Positions 48,019-62,666 are shown, counted from the stretch's first letter. The stretch is DNA of 64,000 nt from Paraphysoderma sedebokerense (GCA_025602915.1 JAHLJZ010000055.1:1-64000); one strand, 5' to 3'. Numbers and translations are program-made. Notes: generated by a model from the sequence alone, not told the origin.

Positions 48019-49043
48019 TCATGCTGCAGAAGAATATCGTTGCCCCGAACCCATTCGGGGATACCAAGTATTAGAATTGGAAACTGTGTACCCAAACTTC
48101 TCCATATCTTTCGTCACTACATTTACCACAATTTTCACCGTTCCAGAAGATTGAACTCTCGTCACTGTTTGAGTAGACCGGGACTGTGTTAATCAAAACT
48201 CAAAGAAATTTAAAGTTGATACTATTGAATACTTACCTTCCCTTCCCTCGCTTCTGGCAACAAATTTTGAGTCAATAAATTCTGGTAACCGCCCTGTAAT
48301 CCAGGAAATGAATTGATTGAACGGTGATGTCGCGATCGGCACAAACAGAGGTACATAGAGGGTGTGTCTAAAATCAACATTCCCCAGAAGTACAGTAAAT
48401 CAGTCAGTCAGACTCAGTTCAAAACATTGTATATTACGTTCAGAGAAGAAATTTCGAAAACATACAATCCGCTCGTAATAGGGAGTCTAACACTCCCATA
48501 ACCTCTAATCACATCCCGACCTAATCCGTCTAATCCATACACCGATACCACGATTTGTGGCCATTTAAAGATATTTGTCGATTTAAATGCGATTTCAAGC
48601 GGACAGTTCCACACGATTGTATCTGGGTGGGTTAACGTCGTAATGGAAGATGTGGAGATTGCGGTACCAAGCGCATGAGAAGGTGACGAGCGGGAAAGTT
48701 GAGTGATTGTTTGTTCGATTCCCTATGGGTAATCGATTTTTGTTGATACAAAGTGAGATGTATGGGTAGAAGCACTCAACAGAGAAGATAGAATTAATAG
48801 GATAATCCAAGTTACCGAAATCACAGACCAATCCGGGCCATAGACGTAAGACGATTTGCAGTACAAGTTATCGCATCCAGGAATCTAAAATCGACGGAGA
48901 TATGTCATTAAATCATGATGGTATAGACATCAATGTTAGTGTAAACAATCGATAATTTGTGCGTCGCATCACGAAAGAACTTAAATCGTAAGTACATATG
49001 CCGATTGAATTTCACCCGAAACGATGACAGAGAATGTACTCAT
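48019..49043 (-). CDS. B9D1: B9D1, ciliary transition-zone protein
   Basis: B9D1 is a B9 (C2-like) domain protein of the MKS module at the ciliary transition zone, where it works with B9D2, MKS1 and tectonics as a gate for ciliary membrane proteins. Five or so exons read [93 protein letters not shown] with [18 protein letters not shown], and finally [10 protein letters not shown] and [12 protein letters not shown]. These align block for block with animal B9D1 (FVYGQDW, NFPI..TFKSTNP.GWPQIVLSVYG, RGYG..HVP, EGREVTR, TKDM.K.GY). The stop is at 48019-48021. The gene is only retained in lineages that build cilia. It converges with the acid phosphatase and diverges from peroxiredoxin. Confidence 0.92.
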
Positions 49044-49538
49044 TATTGAGATTAGTCTTGTATGAGAGTAGAATTGAAAATAACTATAATTGATGCGGCT
49101 ATTAACAAATATTTATGATTGTGAATAATATCAGAGGGAGCGGCAGATGCGCAATTTGATGTCCACACTTTACAGGGGTGAACATCATCAAATCGGAGTT
49201 AATTCAAAAGTACAAATGATATTAATTCATGCGCACGAAATCCCAATATGATTTATAATCAACATATCATTACCAATAGCAGTATTCTGGGCCGACTCAT
49301 CCTAATCATCATCTTGATTATTCTCAATGTCAACATTCTGTCATCATCCACGTCTTTTATTTGTCCATTATCATGCGCCTATTGTGGGGCTTGGCTGGCG
49401 ACCGAACCCGATATATTTAAACAGACGACATTCCTTCCCATCTAGAACGATAATCTAGTTTCAGTCTATATTGGAATACATCTTATCAACGAAAAGTTAC
49501 TATCTCTTCACTCTAAACCGATTTTCAAAAAGTAAACT
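49044..49538. promoter_or_regulatory. Divergent upstream region of B9D1 and peroxiredoxin
   Basis: This 495 bp region contains both promoters. TATATTTAAA at about 49411-49420, roughly 120 bp before the peroxiredoxin ATG, is a likely TATA box. A 65-codon frame (49248-49445) with a hydrophobic stretch overlaps that box and is probably chance. Confidence 0.45.
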
Positions 49539-50813
49539 ATGTCTGCTCTTCGTCTCGGTTCGCAAGCGCCTAACTTCAAGGCCGACACTACAAAGGGTAG
49601 ATTGAGAACAACATTCAATTCGTTTATCATTTTCTACTATATCGTTATATAATATAATGCCTTCTTGTAAGTTGTATTCTAACCCAAATTTCGTTTGCCC
49701 CCGAAATTATCAATAGGACCCATCGATTTTCACGACTTTATAGGTTCCTCTTGGGTTATTTTATTCAGTCACCCGGCAGACTACACTCCAGTATGTACCA
49801 CCGAACTCGGTGCCGTCGCCAAGTTGTCTGCAGAATTTGAAAAAAGAAATGTCAAATTGATTGGGTTGTCTTGTAACGGATTAAACGGTGAGTCTAATGA
49901 GCTCATTTCTCTCATGTTTCTATTTTGTCTGTAGTGGTGGAATCTTCATGTGATGTGGCATAGCTGGGAGTAGTTGTGTGCAGTTTTAGTGGAATCTAAC
50001 CTCATGATTTCTTTCTTGAAATTCAAAGATCACGAAGGCTGGATAACAGACATCGACCGCACTCAACATTGTACTGTCAACTTCCCAATCGTAGGTCTTG
50101 TTCGATCTTGTTTACACTTCCTCCATATGTTAATCACTAGTATCGATGTTTCGGTTACTCGTTTCTTTTGATGTTACCAGATTGCGGACGAAGACCGAAA
50201 AGTTGCAACCCTCTATGGCATGCTTGACAGTGCTGAACACGATCCGACTAATCTCGACAAGAAAGGTAACTTATTTCCTGCATTAGCTGGGCCCGTAGTC
50301 TCTTACTCCAATAGCAAGACGGTCTATCTAACTTATTTGATATCAACAGGCATCCCTTTCACTGTTCGCAATGTGTTTGTCATCGATCCCAAAAAGAGTA
50401 TTCGATTGGTAATCTCTTATCCTGGTATGTTCATCCTTTTTCAACTACTCCATATAGAATCATGTTGTTTGTCTAAACTCTTTGCATCGCTTGTGTGCCA
50501 TCCTTTATCAGCCACAACCGGCCGTAACTTTGACGAAATCCTAAGAGTCGTGGATTCTCTTCAATTAACTGATACCAAACGAGTGACTACACCTGCCAAT
50601 TGGGTTAGTTATCTTAATTCTTCATCTCTCCTTTTCTCCCGATTAAATCTAACTTATAAAACCTACTTCTATTTTGGTTTGCCTCACTATATGAATTAGC
50701 GTCCCGGTGATAAGGTTATTGTTCATCCGTCCGTAACGAAGGATGAAGCAGAAAAGTTATTCCCGGGTTATGAAACTGTCACTCCTTATCTTAGATTAGC
50801 AAAATTAGGATAA
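49539..50813 (+). CDS. 1-Cys peroxiredoxin (Prx6 type)
   Basis: This is a thiol peroxidase reducing hydrogen peroxide and organic hydroperoxides. Six exons give [20 protein letters not shown], then [33 protein letters not shown], the active site with the peroxidatic Cys in PVCTTE, then [21 protein letters not shown] and [55 protein letters not shown] and [17 protein letters not shown] follow, before the end [16 protein letters not shown]. The TPANW..GD..I and C-terminal arm are characteristic of the Prx6/1-Cys subgroup, in which no resolving Cys is used. The Cys in SCNGLN is the usual non-resolving one. The N-terminus shows no clear mitochondrial presequence, so the protein is likely cytosolic. 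The gene converges with adenylate kinase. Confidence 0.93.
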
Positions 50814-51197
50814 AGCGCTGTACATCTTCATGCATCATGATAATTTATGAGACTTGTGGATTTTATATGTGTAAACTATAAGAACATCTGAACAATAACA
50901 AGAAAGAAAAAGGAAACCGTGCTTCATGAGTATCAAAATCGTAAATGTGTCACGATATGTAAAGTAGGCTTTAAAATAAAACGTTTGATTGGTTTTATGA
51001 CATCGTATTACACTCAAAGAAATACAATCGCGCAACACACTAATACATTTATGAGAGTTACAAAAAATCAAGATAGCTGCTTTCAGATACAATGAATCAA
51101 AATAAACTAATGGGTGAAAAGCGTGTATTACGAGCTCTCGGGCTAGGATAACGGCGTGTGGTCAGGTATTGTAGAAAATGGTAAACATTTGTGGGTT
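50814..51197. other. Intergenic, convergent 3' regions
   Basis: This is 384 bp of AT-rich presumed 3' untranslated sequence between peroxiredoxin and adenylate kinase. No gene is seen. Confidence 0.5.
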
Positions 51198-52223
<1,026 letters not shown>

Positions 52224-52740
52224 TGATACGGACGACGAATACTATGCAAAAAGAGATGGTTTTGTTCTTGCAAAGATATAAGAGATGCGAGAGAGGAGGA
52301 ATGCTGAGCCAAGGAGTAAACAAACAAATTTCAACCACGCTTGAAAAAGGGAATGGTGTCTTTTGGACAATACAATAGCTGATTCTTTATGATGAAAAAA
52401 AAGAAACTGTCGACGTTGGTTTTTTTGATAATTATGGTTGATAATATACACAAATGTCACAATCGGCAAGATTCAGTTATTGCTTATTGTATACAGAATT
52501 AAGCGATTTGCATTCAAATGCATCAACAACACATACAGTTAACTTTACTATTCATATACTTATTTTACAAGTCAATGATCATATGACAAATGAGTGATAG
52601 GGAAGTAATAATAGTGATAATAATAATCGTAAATTTGTCCAGATAAAACGCGCCTTCGTCTTCCGTTCCCTCTCCATCCATTCCCTCTTCTCCAAAGGGA
52701 CGATTCAAGAAAGAACTCTACACAGCACAGTTGAGTTAGA
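52224..52740. promoter_or_regulatory. Divergent upstream region of adenylate kinase and RAD52
   Basis: This 517 bp AT-rich gap contains both promoters. A run of AATAATAGTGATAATAATAAT lies near 52607-52628. No gene or obvious binding site is recognised. Confidence 0.4.
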
Positions 52741-55142
52741 ATGGATCCGCTACAGTCTTCTCTCTCATTGTTGTCGACCTCTGTGTCCGCCTCTCCTCTA
52801 AGTCGCAGTTTTGGTCAATGTCCCTTTTCGGAGCATGAAGTCCAACAAATGCGAACTGTCCTTGCTTTGAAACTCGGCCCAGAATACGTGAGTCAACGGG
52901 CCGGCGGTGGTCAGTATTTATGAATACCCCAGTTCAAATATCGTACTATACGTTTGAAATCAATGAAGTAATATTTTGGTTTAGGTGCTGGAAGTATGAA
53001 GTATCTCGAAGGATGGAAAGCTACGCAACTCGCGAACGAGGTATTTGGATTCAACGGCTGGGCGAATGAAGTCAAGAGTTGCCAGATCGACTATGTAAGC
53101 TACTTTCTCGAGTTTAACACATCATTGAATATTAACGTTTCGGTCATTTCTTCTCTGCTTATGAATCCTGAAATGCGGGCACACAGGTTGATGAAAATGA
53201 CAACGGCAAGTTCTCACTTGGTTTGAGTTGCGTTGTCAGGGTAACTCTCAGAGACGGAACGTTTCATGAGGTGAGCTATAATTAGATAGTGCATTCTCTT
53301 TCGTCATTAATTGAGTACTCCTTTCAACTTTAGGACGTCGGCTACGGTATCTCAGAGAACAACAAATCAAAAGGCAATGCTTTCGAAAAAGTAAGACCAA
53401 TTGTCGACAGATATATCTATCCCTTACATGTGTTCAACAACTATTGCTAATGTTTTCTATATAGGCCAAGAAGGAAGCTGTTACTGATGCCATCAAGCGA
53501 TGCTTAAAACACTTTGGAAATGTCTTGGGCAATTGCCTGTACGATAAAGACTATCTAAGACAAATCACACGGATGCCAGCTCCACAGGTTCATTACCCTT
53601 TTCTGATCTTTGAGTATCGAGATGTGGCTATGTTGAAGCTAAACTACCATTTCGACATCTATAGAATAAACCACTAAACACGTCAGAATTGTATCATTCC
53701 AATACTATTGCACAAATGTCCGCTAAATCCTCCAAAGTAGCATCCGCCCATGCAGCCTCAATCTCTACAGAGAATATAACAACAGCGACAAATCCACTCG
53801 TTCCTCAACTTCACAAAAGTCATACCTCGCCTCCGAACCTAGTAGCGCAATCATCTCCTAACAACTCCGCCACACATGGCCCTTCCAGTAACGTCGTCAC
53901 CAACAATGTACCGGGTAACACCAACGGCATTTACGTGAATAATCCAAACCCGACAGCTAAGGGTGAATCGTCGAATGCTTCAAAAAATGGACAGAGGGAA
54001 AGTAACATCTACAACGATCCAACAAAAAATCAAAAATGGAGCCCTCCGCCAAATGCAGGATCGACAGCTGCCAATACGATTGGTAACAACAACAAAAATT
54101 TGAATACCACCAATCAATCTGCAAATTCGACTTCGACGATGACCCATAACATACCAGCTCTACCCGAGAACAAGATAAACAACCAAAATTCAAATCTCTC
54201 GACCACTACAAAAACGACAAACGTGACCGGCGGATTCACTGCTATTCCACAACAATACAAAGCACCTTCGAACCCGTCTTTATCGGTGATACCGACTAAT
54301 GGTAATACAGTAACAGGAAATCAACAAACTAGAAAATCGAACCCTTCAGTCTCTTCAAATCACACCTCCATCACTTCCGTATCAACCTCTGCTACTGTCA
54401 CGACCTCTGCATCTACCTCAATGTACAATTCTTCTACTAACTTTACTGCAACTTCTATCAACACATCGAATAACTCATATTCCAAATCGGCGCCAAATAT
54501 TACTGCGTTTAATCCCGCTGGAATGAAGCCTTCGTCTGTGTCAGCTCTCGGAAGCAGCGGTAATAGACAACTCGGGGTTGGAGTTGGACATTCAGGAACG
54601 GATGAAAGTGCGAAAGGGGTAGTTGGAGAAACAGCGAATGACAAGTTTAGCATAGGCGTGAAGCGAAAGACTGGGTATGATTCAGTACCAATATCGAATT
54701 TTAATCACGATGACTAATGACGAGATGTTTATTCGATTATAGTGAAAACGATGTCCACCAGCCTCCTCGACCGAATGGCATCCTCGAACAAAATCAGAAC
54801 CAAACCTTGTACAGCCGACAAGCTCAATCCATAGTCGACTCGACATCCTCTTCGACGTCATCGACAAATGCTTTCCTGAGAAACTCGACCACCCATTCAA
54901 ATTATTCTAATCACTCTATTTCTAAGTCGTTGGTCAATGTGAATTACAATCAAAGCAATAACTACAGTTTTAACCGGCATGGGAACAGCGCAGGATCAGG
55001 CGGAATGGGTGAACACGTTCAAATTTTTCCCGTAGGTACTGTAGGAACCAATATAAGCGGTCATGGAGTTGGAAATGCTGCTAATATGGGTGAAAATAGA
55101 CAGTACGGGTATGGCAATAAGCGAATCAAGGGCGATAACTGA
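52741..55142 (+). CDS. RAD52: Rad52 recombination mediator
   Basis: Rad52 anneals single strands and loads Rad51 during double-strand break repair. The N-terminal core covers [57 protein letters not shown] and [20 protein letters not shown], then [21 protein letters not shown] and [38 protein letters not shown]. This is the complete DNA-binding, ring-forming domain. The C-terminal half is a very long Asn/Ser/Thr-rich disordered region. A final intron fits from GTATGA after residue block KRKTG to TTATAG at about 54743, with GACTAATGAC as branch site; it joins to [13 protein letters not shown] and the stop at 55140-55142. Without splicing, translation would end at 54717. Rad51- and RPA-binding motifs in the tail could not be identified. 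Confidence 0.93.
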
Positions 55143-55845
55143 AAACCGCTCTAGTCGCTTTTACCCTGCAGCGAGACTTCCAGGGAATCCTGCTGAAATG
55201 AAGACGTGGATGAATTGAAGCGTCAAACTGGTTTAAATCCCCTGTTCTTATCATATTCTTTTCCCTTTATCGCGACTTCTACGGTCGAAAAGCCAACACC
55301 ATCCCATCGCGCGATGTGGGCCTTTAACTTGGTAAATCATTTGTGTAATATTCGAAGCGCATTGATCCAAAAAACGTTGGATTCTAATTTAGATTTAATA
55401 TGGAAATGTATATATGTATATCGTTATTACTTGTGCTGGTACAAATCGAATAAAATATATAAATCTATGGCGATTTAATCAATGAGATTGGCAGTGGCAC
55501 AATTATACAAATTCAATTTTGACATGGCTTCCCCTGGCTGTCAATTCTTTAAGAAGTATATAATCTAACACTGAATTCAGTATATTGGATGAGAAAACAG
55601 AATACTAGAAGTGGAATAGGAATTTTCTACATCGCGGCCACTTTTGAACAGAGAAGGAATTGCGAGTCCATATTCAGCCACCGCAACAACCATTTTACAC
55701 AATCAAATTCCACTGTCTTCTCTTGCTATATAAACGATAAACGGCGATAACTTACTCCCAGTTTTACAGAAAAACCAAATAAGAGTGAGGGCGAAAAGGA
55801 TTATCTAGTGATTAGTAACTTTAATGACTCCACCACGAACTTAAT
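55143..55845. promoter_or_regulatory. Spacer between RAD52 and SKI3
   Basis: This is a 703 bp tandem gap. The first part is presumed RAD52 3' untranslated sequence, including a 90-codon frame (55206-55478) with no recognisable family. TATATAAA at about 55727-55734 lies 112 bp before the SKI3 start and may be its TATA box. Confidence 0.45.
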
Positions 55846-58800
55846 ATGTCGAAAACCGTCAAAACCCTTCTCAAATCCGCTCGCGACAAAATCAATCAAA
55901 AAGATTACCCTGAAGCTCTAGAATATGCGAATCAAGTGGTAGATCTCGATCCGGATAATTATAATGCCAGAATATTTTTAGGAGTTTGTTATACCAAGTT
56001 GAATCAATTCGGGAAGGCGGAGAAAGAGTATGAAGAGGCGGTGAAGAGGGATAAAGAGAATCTAATGGGATGGCAGGTTTGTTATCTGTTATTTATCTAT
56101 TGATTTCGAATTTATTGGTATTTGTCGCTGGTTTGATTAGTTCTGGTGGTTTCCGTTCGCTCTGATTGTGATGCTTTTGGCCGGGCCTTACGTTTCGTTT
56201 GACAACATTCGGAATATTGGGTTTACAGTTTTCTGACGGTGGACCGTCGGGATATCTTGTTTGATTTCCCTCGATTCGAATAACTTGCTGTGTGTAACTA
56301 ATCTGCTATTAAATTATGTCATTCCATCGTCTGTCGCTATGTCAATGTATGGTCTAATTCTTACAGGGTCTTGCTCAATTGTACGAAATATCTAAGGACA
56401 TCGACAAATTGATGATAACGTATCATAAACTGATGGAGATGTATCTCGAAAGGTACACTGTGAATTAACTCTAGCTGTCCGCCGATTTAAAGAAAGTGGT
56501 GTAATGTTAAGTTGAATTCTAGCCAAGAAGCCGCCAAGTTTTGGGAAGTGACTCAAAAATTGATGTCACTCTACGAGGAAAAGAGCATGAAGAAAAAAGT
56601 TTGTAGTTTCCTCATAATGTCGTTGAAACACAATTGCCTATACTGATTTTTCATTCTTGACAGCATATCGCGTTCCTTCAATTACTTACTCCACCAAACC
56701 CATATCATCAGTTCTTGGCCCAATCTTCGGATCTTTCGCCACCGGTTCCCTCACCTCTGGAGCTATATCAGAAGATGATTGCACTTCAAGAGTCTTATGA
56801 ACACGAGTACACCAAATCCGAAATCAACGCCAGGAGGTATCGGTTGGGGAGCGGTGGATTGGTTAAAGTGACAGCTGATGTTGAAAGGGAAGTCGCGATG
56901 GAATCTGAGGTCAGTTTCTGTGTTTTTGGATTACAGTATTCAAGAAGTGTAACGCCATTCCTTCTCGCCGGCTTGCTTTTGCTATGCGCAATGTAGTTGC
57001 CGGAGATGTATGAAAAGTTATTTGAGTTTGGTGGTGACACCATGAGCGAAATTGAAAGAACGAAGATTTATAAGAGATACATCGATACAGTTTATAAACA
57101 ACTCCATTTTCTTGACAATGAAGATGAAAAATCAAAGGTACGGTGGCAGTTTGGCTATCCATTGCGGGACTTAAATTTCTATTAAACATTTCTCTTCAGC
57201 TTCGAGAAAACCTCTTCAAGATATGCGCCAACGTTATTGAGAAGCAGCTGCCTGTTCCATTAGCTTACGAAATCGAAATCGAAAGTACGGATGCCGAATG
57301 GTCAGATTACCCAATTGAATTACTATATTCATATAGTAAAGCAATACAAATAGAAGAACCTCAATCGAGCGACCAAAATAATGCGTTTGGAAAGCTTATT
57401 GCTGGGTACCTGCACTATCAGAAAGACGGATTATTTGATGACTTGGCCAATGAAATCTCGGTAAGGTTTACAATTCTACATACTTATCAGATAATACTGT
57501 ATCGGGTTATTGATGTTTTGTGGTTTTTGGCAGTTGACGGCTGAGAAGCTTCCGGATTCTGTATTTGCAAATTCGTTCCTTGTATTCGTCTATCTACAGC
57601 TCAAAGATTACGAATCTGCTTTGACGGTTTCGCAAAAGGCCGTGGAGGTTTTGAATCAATACGAGAAAGTTACAGGTATTCAGTTAAACAAGTAAATATT
57701 TCTTTTCATTAACCATAGGCTATTTTCAATTCAATAAGTGGCTAAGTGTTTGACCTCGTTTTTAGAGTTCGAATGTCTCTGCAGCTATTCACAGCAGAAT
57801 CTTACCTACATTTGGATGCCAACCAACTTTCGTCGGCCCTCCAGATATACAAAGATACCATCACGGCACTTGTGGCTTCCAAATCGATTTCATCCCCGTT
57901 GTATTACCGCTCCTTAAATGGTTTAGCGCAAACTTTACTTCAATTGCAAAAATACCCTGAATCCTTGAAAGCGTTTACCAAAGTGTACGAACTTACTCCA
58001 AATGTTACTGCGAAAAGTCAAATCGGATGGGTTCATTTTTACATGAAAGAGTATGAAACCGCGGAAGCGACGTTGAAAGAATGTATTGAGGAATTGGAAT
58101 TCGAGTTGAAGAAAGAAGATGATAAAGTCCAGGAAGAAAGATTTGTGAATAAAATCAAGGAAAATTTAGCAGAATGTTGGTTTAGACTGGCCAGAGTATA
58201 TTGGGGCCAAGATGGTGATTTCTTTTTATATTATCTTGACTGATCGTGTGTGTTTGATAGAACTCATATTTAAAATTAAGGTACCCGACTCAGCAGTGCC
58301 CTTCATACTGCTTTGATTTCGTCCGCCCAGCTTAATCCGCGATATTCTCCTACATTCACATATCTTGGGCATTATTATCGATTAACGGACGACGAAATCC
58401 GATCGTTAAAATGTTATCAAAGAGCATTTAGTATTGATTCTGGAGATGAAGATGCTGCCAATTGGTTGGTCGAGTTGTACGTAAAGAACGGAGAAGAAGT
58501 CAAAGCGCTTGATGTATTAAGAAAGTTGGTTGCTACTGAAAAAGGTGCAAAGAGCAGTTGGGCTTGGAAAGCTTTGGGATTTGCCGAAATTGTATGCTTT
58601 CTTCATTCATAGCCCACCGCCATCGCCGTTCATTGACTCTAACGACAAATATACTAGAAACATTCAAATTTTGAAACGGCAGTAACGAATTTTCAAACTT
58701 CTCTTCGATTAAACGTGAAGAACGTCGCATCCTGGGAAGGCCTTGCAGAATCTTATCTTCACCTCGGCAAATACATGGCATCCGTCAAAGCTTTCACCCG

Positions 58801-61800
58801 CGTAATCGAATTAGACCCGAACAACGTCCTGGCACGATATCACATGGGAACAATATACACCAAACTTGGGGAATTTCAGAAGGGTGTAGATGCTTACGCA
58901 GATGCTTTAAATTTTCTGTCACCTGATACGCCAAAAGCCGAGTCTCGTGGACACTGGTCTTTATTTCAAGTTCCAATAATGAAAGGACTAGGCGACTGTT
59001 ACTTGCTGTATGCAAAGGACTGTTACGCTGTCGGGCGGTACGGAATGTGCGGTGAATTGTTAAACAAAGGAATCGAAATCGTGCACAATACTCTGAAGGT
59101 TCAGTATGGCGCTGGATTGTCCGGGAGTTCGTGTTTGTGGAAGTTATTGGGCGACTTATTTTTCACTTATCGCTATGTCGAAAATTGGATTCAGAAAACT
59201 TTTCAAGCAACACATGTGATGAATGAGATCAAGCAACTAGAGAACGATAGAAGCGCATTAAAGGAATTGAACCTGCACGATGAGTGCGTCGAGAAGTCGC
59301 ATTCGAAATCGCTTTATTTTCAAACTCTCTCCGTTTCTAGAATTTGTTACTCATTCGCCATACTTCATTCCCCAGCGTTATACGGCACATATTGGTACGA
59401 CGCTGGAATGACATACTTCTTTCAAGAGCGGTGTCTTAATCGACAGGAAACTCTAATTCCGCAAGAAAAAACGCATGAAGAGTTGTTAGGGATGGCTATT
59501 CGATGTCTAAAAATTGCTTTAAAATTGGAACCTGGCAATGATATCTTTTGGAACGCGTTGGGGGTTGCCTTGATGGTAGCTAAGCATCCGTTGTTAAGCC
59601 AACATTGTTTCGTTAAAGCTATGGAGTACAACCCGAAGGTTTTGAATTTTTTTAATTTGCTTTCGGTTCTCGAATGCATGCACTCAATCCTCCTTCGAAA
59701 TAGAGTACCATCGCTTGGGCAAATGCCGGATATTTGTATCTTGTTCAAAGCGATTTAGAGCTGGCCAACCAAGCTTTCAGCATGGCTCAACAATTGGATC
59801 CAGATTGGGTATTGTCGTGGCTTGGTCAAGCATTCATTGCGGAGTTGTACGGTAGCCATGAGGCCTCCGGGTTGTTTGCCCATTCATTTGAATTAAGTGG
59901 CGGCATGCTGGTATGTTAATCCCAAATGTGTTGCTATTAGTTACGTGACACTTAGTGACACTGCCCCGCTTCTGTTTTTGCTCGGTTTGCAGGTTGAAGC
60001 GAACTATAAGTATGCTGCCTACACCTTCCGCGAAACAGTTTCGTCTAAGGGAAGGCAGGCTGGAGAGAAACAGTTTATCACATCGATATTTGCTCTCCGA
60101 AAGTTTGTCGAACAATCCCCTTCCTCCGCATCTGGCCACAATCTCCTCGGTTTACTGTTAGAACGACAAAGGCAATATTCCGAATCCGTTCTTCATTTTC
60201 GTGAATCACTTTCAATCCTTCAATCAAACCTTCGAAAGACTCCTGAGTCATCTTCAGAGTATAACGTAATCGTGAAACGCATATCTATCGTCCACAACAA
60301 CTTAGCGAGAGTCCTTTGCTCCCTCTACGAGTTTCCAAAATCTATCAAATCGTATCGAGCGGTCGCACATCCGAACATATATACTTACTTGGGCACCGGC
60401 CTATCTTACTATTTCAATAATGAGCTTGAAAGTAGCTTAAAAGAGTTCGAAAAAGCCTTATCGATGGTGCAAGAGTTTGAAGAAACTGATGAAAAATCTA
60501 AGAACGTTAAAAATGATGTGTCTCTTTTACTTTGTCAGGTGCTGTATGCGCTAGGTTCACCACAGCATATCGATTTGGCGAAACATCAATTGCTCGAATG
60601 GTAAGAAGTGCTCTGCTGAACCGACCCTACTGTTAGTGCTGATATTTGAATTTTAGTGTCGCAAGAACTCCAAATTATCTTCCGGCCTTGTTTGGTTTAT
60701 GTGCATTGGGATTAGTGATTGACGATGGAAATCTGGCCTTAGCGGCGTTGCGAGAATTGTTGTCAGTTCCGGCTGATATCTTGGGTACTTTTGAACGATT
60801 CACTCATATGAACTTATATAATTTTAGATGTAAAGTACTAAACCGTTTTTTTTTTCGCTTCTTCTCGCATCCAGGAGAAAACGATGTTGACGGTGATGCA
60901 GAATACTTACTCAGTAGATTTGTCTTATTGCAGGTGATTATTTCGTAATCAATTTAACTTCATTAATTCTGATGTATGCTGACATTCACCGTAGTCCGAC
61001 TTTGATTCCTGCAAGCGATTTTTGTCTCGCGCTATCCACCGGAATCCTTCAAATCCAGTGTTGTGGTCGCGTCTATCCGAATTCCTTCTTCGTTATCGAA
61101 CTTCTTTCACCGATACTACTCTGGTCACGGCAGAGTCAGCCCTCGCTCTAATTGACAAACATCAGACACTTGGAAATGGCTTATCGAATGAAATTCTGCC
61201 GAACATTCTCAGTATACAATCACTGAGTTTGTTGTCTGTCAGCGACGGATTGCCCCGTACGGGACGAAAAGCATTCAAAATGGCTCAACGCTTTGCTCGG
61301 TTGTTCCCTTCCAACCTTGAATCCTGGAGCACCATTGCGACATGTATTAGATCCCAAATTGCAATTATGAAATTTCAGTCAGCCAAAAATAAGTCTACCG
61401 AAAACGAAATAGACCTATTACGTGTTATTCTTGGTTACACACGTCAGATAGCGACCAACAATTTGCGGGATCAGATTTACCAACATAATCCACTTGCTCA
61501 AGTCACTGTTCGCCGTATCTTCAATCACAGTAGTCTCGCGTTGGCCGATGCGTTGTTGCTGAAGTCGGAAATTGACATATCAAGTGAGCAGAAACTTGAT
61601 CTATTGAAGACGGCTGTCAGACTATGTGAAGGAACCATCACAGAAGCAGAAAACGATATTACGAAGGCTAGAGGATACTTGCAATTGGCGAGAATATTGT
61701 GGGGTACGGGTGAAATCGATAACGCCATTATTGCCTACAAGAATGCCCTACAGTTGTCATCTACATTAGACTTTGCCTGGCTGGTTAGTTAAAGAAAAGC

Positions 61801-62446
61801 AATTGGAGATTGTGATATAAAATTTATTAACCTTGCTGCATAGGAACTTGCTACATTATACCGAGCGACTTGTCGTTACGATGCTTCAGAAGCCTCCTTA
61901 CGCTTATCAATTGCTTCTGTTAATAACTCGCCGGCATCCAAGTTGTTTAGTGTACTCCATTTATATCGGCACGCTCTTCTTTACAAGCAAGATTTCTCTT
62001 CAAATATTCCATTTGAATCGATCTCACAAGCACTCAAGTATATCCCTGAGTCACTTGCCAGCCGTTTCGTTCGCAATTTACCCCTGAAAATTAAACTGTT
62101 ACAAGCCATCATGTTCGTGAAGCCAGGAGAAAAGCAGCAGGTACAGAGGGCTATTAAATTGATCCAGAATCAAGTCCTTCCCTTTCTTCCGTCTGTAGAA
62201 GACAATGTGAAAACTGAGGAAGTGATCAAACCGAGGGGAAATATTGCAGGATTAGATAATGAAATTTTCAGATGGGCGTACTATGTTTTGGCCTGTGCGG
62301 CCGCAGAGAAAGGCGATATAATTTTGGCAAAGGAGTCAGCGGAGATTGAGACAAAGATTCAGAAGTGCTGGCTGCAGGAAAATGGGTGCGATGGTGACAA
62401 CAGTCCTGCAATATCAATTTTGATACAGCGTTTGAATAATTTTTGA
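55846..62446 (+). CDS. SKI3: SKI3/TTC37, TPR scaffold of the Ski complex
   Basis: Ski3 is the large tetratricopeptide scaffold that, with the Ski2 helicase and Ski8, feeds mRNAs to the cytoplasmic exosome for 3'-5' decay. The gene spans 6.6 kb in about fifteen exons and codes roughly 1,500-1,600 residues. The first TPRs are KDYPEALEYANQVVDLDPDN and ARIFLGVCYTKLNQFGKAEKEY. Further repeats include LNPRYSPTFTYLGHYYRL, YLHLGKYMASVKAFTRVIELDPNN, VLARYHMGTIYTKLGEF and GNDIFWNALGVALMVAKHP, and CYAVGRYGMCGELLNKGIE lies between repeats. C-terminal repeats include AHRNPSNP-like RAIHRNPSNPVLWSRLSEF and LQLARILWGTGEIDNAIIAY. Length, repeat content and the sequence around HPLLSQHCFVKAMEYNP fit Ski3/TTC37 and not other TPR proteins. 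Several open frames overlap here only because introns can be read through. The stop is at 62444-62446. Confidence 0.9.
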
Positions 62447-62666
62447 AGAAATGAATAAATATGGCGGATAGTTGTATCTTCGGCTTCCTATTTATCCCAA
62501 CCTATTTAGGTAGTTAATTTAGGCACATGGAGTCTGTTGTGATATTTAAAATTATTATATTGGATTTATCTTCACACAAAGTGTCTGGCTATTTACAAAT
62601 CGACCGGGCAGACGCGGTTACACTCCACAATACAGCCATAAGTCTACAATCTCACTGCTACTTGTT

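Noticed and set aside
49248-49445. 65-codon frame with a hydrophobic N-terminus upstream of peroxiredoxin
   Set aside because: It overlaps the likely TATA box of the peroxiredoxin gene and shows no conserved feature.
52741-55142. RAD52 region as two genes split at 54717
   Set aside because: A GTATGA...TTATAG intron with a good branch site joins the two frames exactly in phase, so one gene is the better reading.
55206-55478. 90-codon frame after RAD52
   Set aside because: Probably 3' untranslated sequence of RAD52; I could find no splice that adds it to the Rad52 frame or any family match.
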